This document shows positions 63,943-64,000 of a stretch of 64,000 nucleotides of DNA, piece by piece. The stretch comes from an uncultured Arcanobacterium sp. (GTDB lineage: Bacteria; Actinomycetota; Actinomycetes; Actinomycetales; Actinomycetaceae): assembly GCA_958428545.1 (NCBI GenBank), contig CAUAGM010000004.1, positions 1 to 64,000 on the forward strand, given 5' to 3'. The translations under genes and the position numbers were made by a program. Position 1 is the stretch's first letter. The number at the start of each line of letters is the position of its first letter. The notes below the pieces were generated by a model. That model had not been told where the DNA came from. It did not search any database and saw only the letters and a list, made by a program, of their open reading frames with translations.

Positions 63943-64000
63943 TCATTTCACAGGCTGCACCGCAACCGTAATGCCGTCTGCACCGCCAGCCACATCCGCT
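63943..64000 (-). CDS. 3' end of a gene cut by the window edge (probably ileS or valS)
   Basis: An open frame enters from the right edge and ends in TGA at 63943-63945; the last 18 residues read ADVAGGADGITVAVQPVK. In many actinobacteria an isoleucyl- or valyl-tRNA synthetase lies directly upstream of folC. The piece is too short to decide. Confidence 0.45.
   Translation of the reverse strand, partial: ADVAGGADGITVAVQPVK

Noticed and set aside
1..64000. tRNA, rRNA, tmRNA, RNase P or SRP RNA genes
   Set aside because: I scanned the intergenic gaps by eye and recognised no cloverleaf or conserved RNA core. A dedicated covariance-model search could still reveal one.

Overview
This window looks like the chromosome of a low-to-middle GC actinomycete, most likely of the family Actinomycetaceae (Arcanobacterium/Trueperella-like). 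The basis is gene order. Reading the minus strand from high to low coordinates, it carries blocks typical of actinobacteria: smc-ftsY-ffh; rpsP-khpA-rimM-trmD-rplS-lepB-rnhB-DUF2469-yraN-comM-dprA-xerC; rpsB-tsf; pcrA-sucC-sucD-DUF6350-purH-DUF3017; and mdh. Species assignment is an inference. I found no rRNA or tRNA genes.

Layout. Bases 1-8640 are accessory DNA. An IS3-family element lies at 4031-5376 and the last 55 bases of a second, same-orientation copy open the window. Between the two copies sit a heparan-acetyltransferase-like membrane protein, a secreted membrane-anchored trypsin-like protease and a frameshifted DUF6688 membrane protein, which together resemble the cargo of a composite transposon. 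Next comes a lactococcin-972-type bacteriocin cassette on the minus strand: bacteriocin precursor, multi-pass membrane protein and ABC ATPase. Its membrane-protein gene is frameshifted beside a perfect 19-bp inverted repeat.

Bases 8854-20500 hold purine/pyrimidine salvage and one-carbon genes (purU, deoD, uraA-type permease), a phosphosugar mutase and central carbon genes (mdh, pgi and a eukaryote-like double-domain phosphofructokinase). Bases 20500-30300 hold DUF3017, purH, DUF6350, sucCD and a pcrA/uvrD helicase. No purN lies between DUF6350 and purH. Bases 30300-45750 carry the translation, secretion and DNA-processing superoperon, including a TrmD-GNAT fusion and a LytTR/DUF3021 pair inserted between DUF2469 and yraN. 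Bases 46000-57600 hold a cation efflux protein, an amidohydrolase, ffh, ftsY, smc and a Na+/H+ antiporter. Bases 57900-62100 encode a complete sugar PTS (EI, HPr, IIA, IIBC), followed by folC and the 3' end of one more gene, probably an aminoacyl-tRNA synthetase.

How the genes fit together. The PTS delivers sugar-6-phosphate, which Pgi and the fused Pfk carry into glycolysis; Mdh and SucCD serve the lower pathway. Ffh, FtsY and LepB form the export route. PurU would release formate, which could feed a PurT-type step if purN is truly absent. Noteworthy features are the putative composite transposon, the broken bacteriocin cassette, two clusters of degenerate repeats with a ~60-bp period, many leaderless-looking starts (TANNNT 6-7 nt before the start codon) and repeated short tandem duplications.
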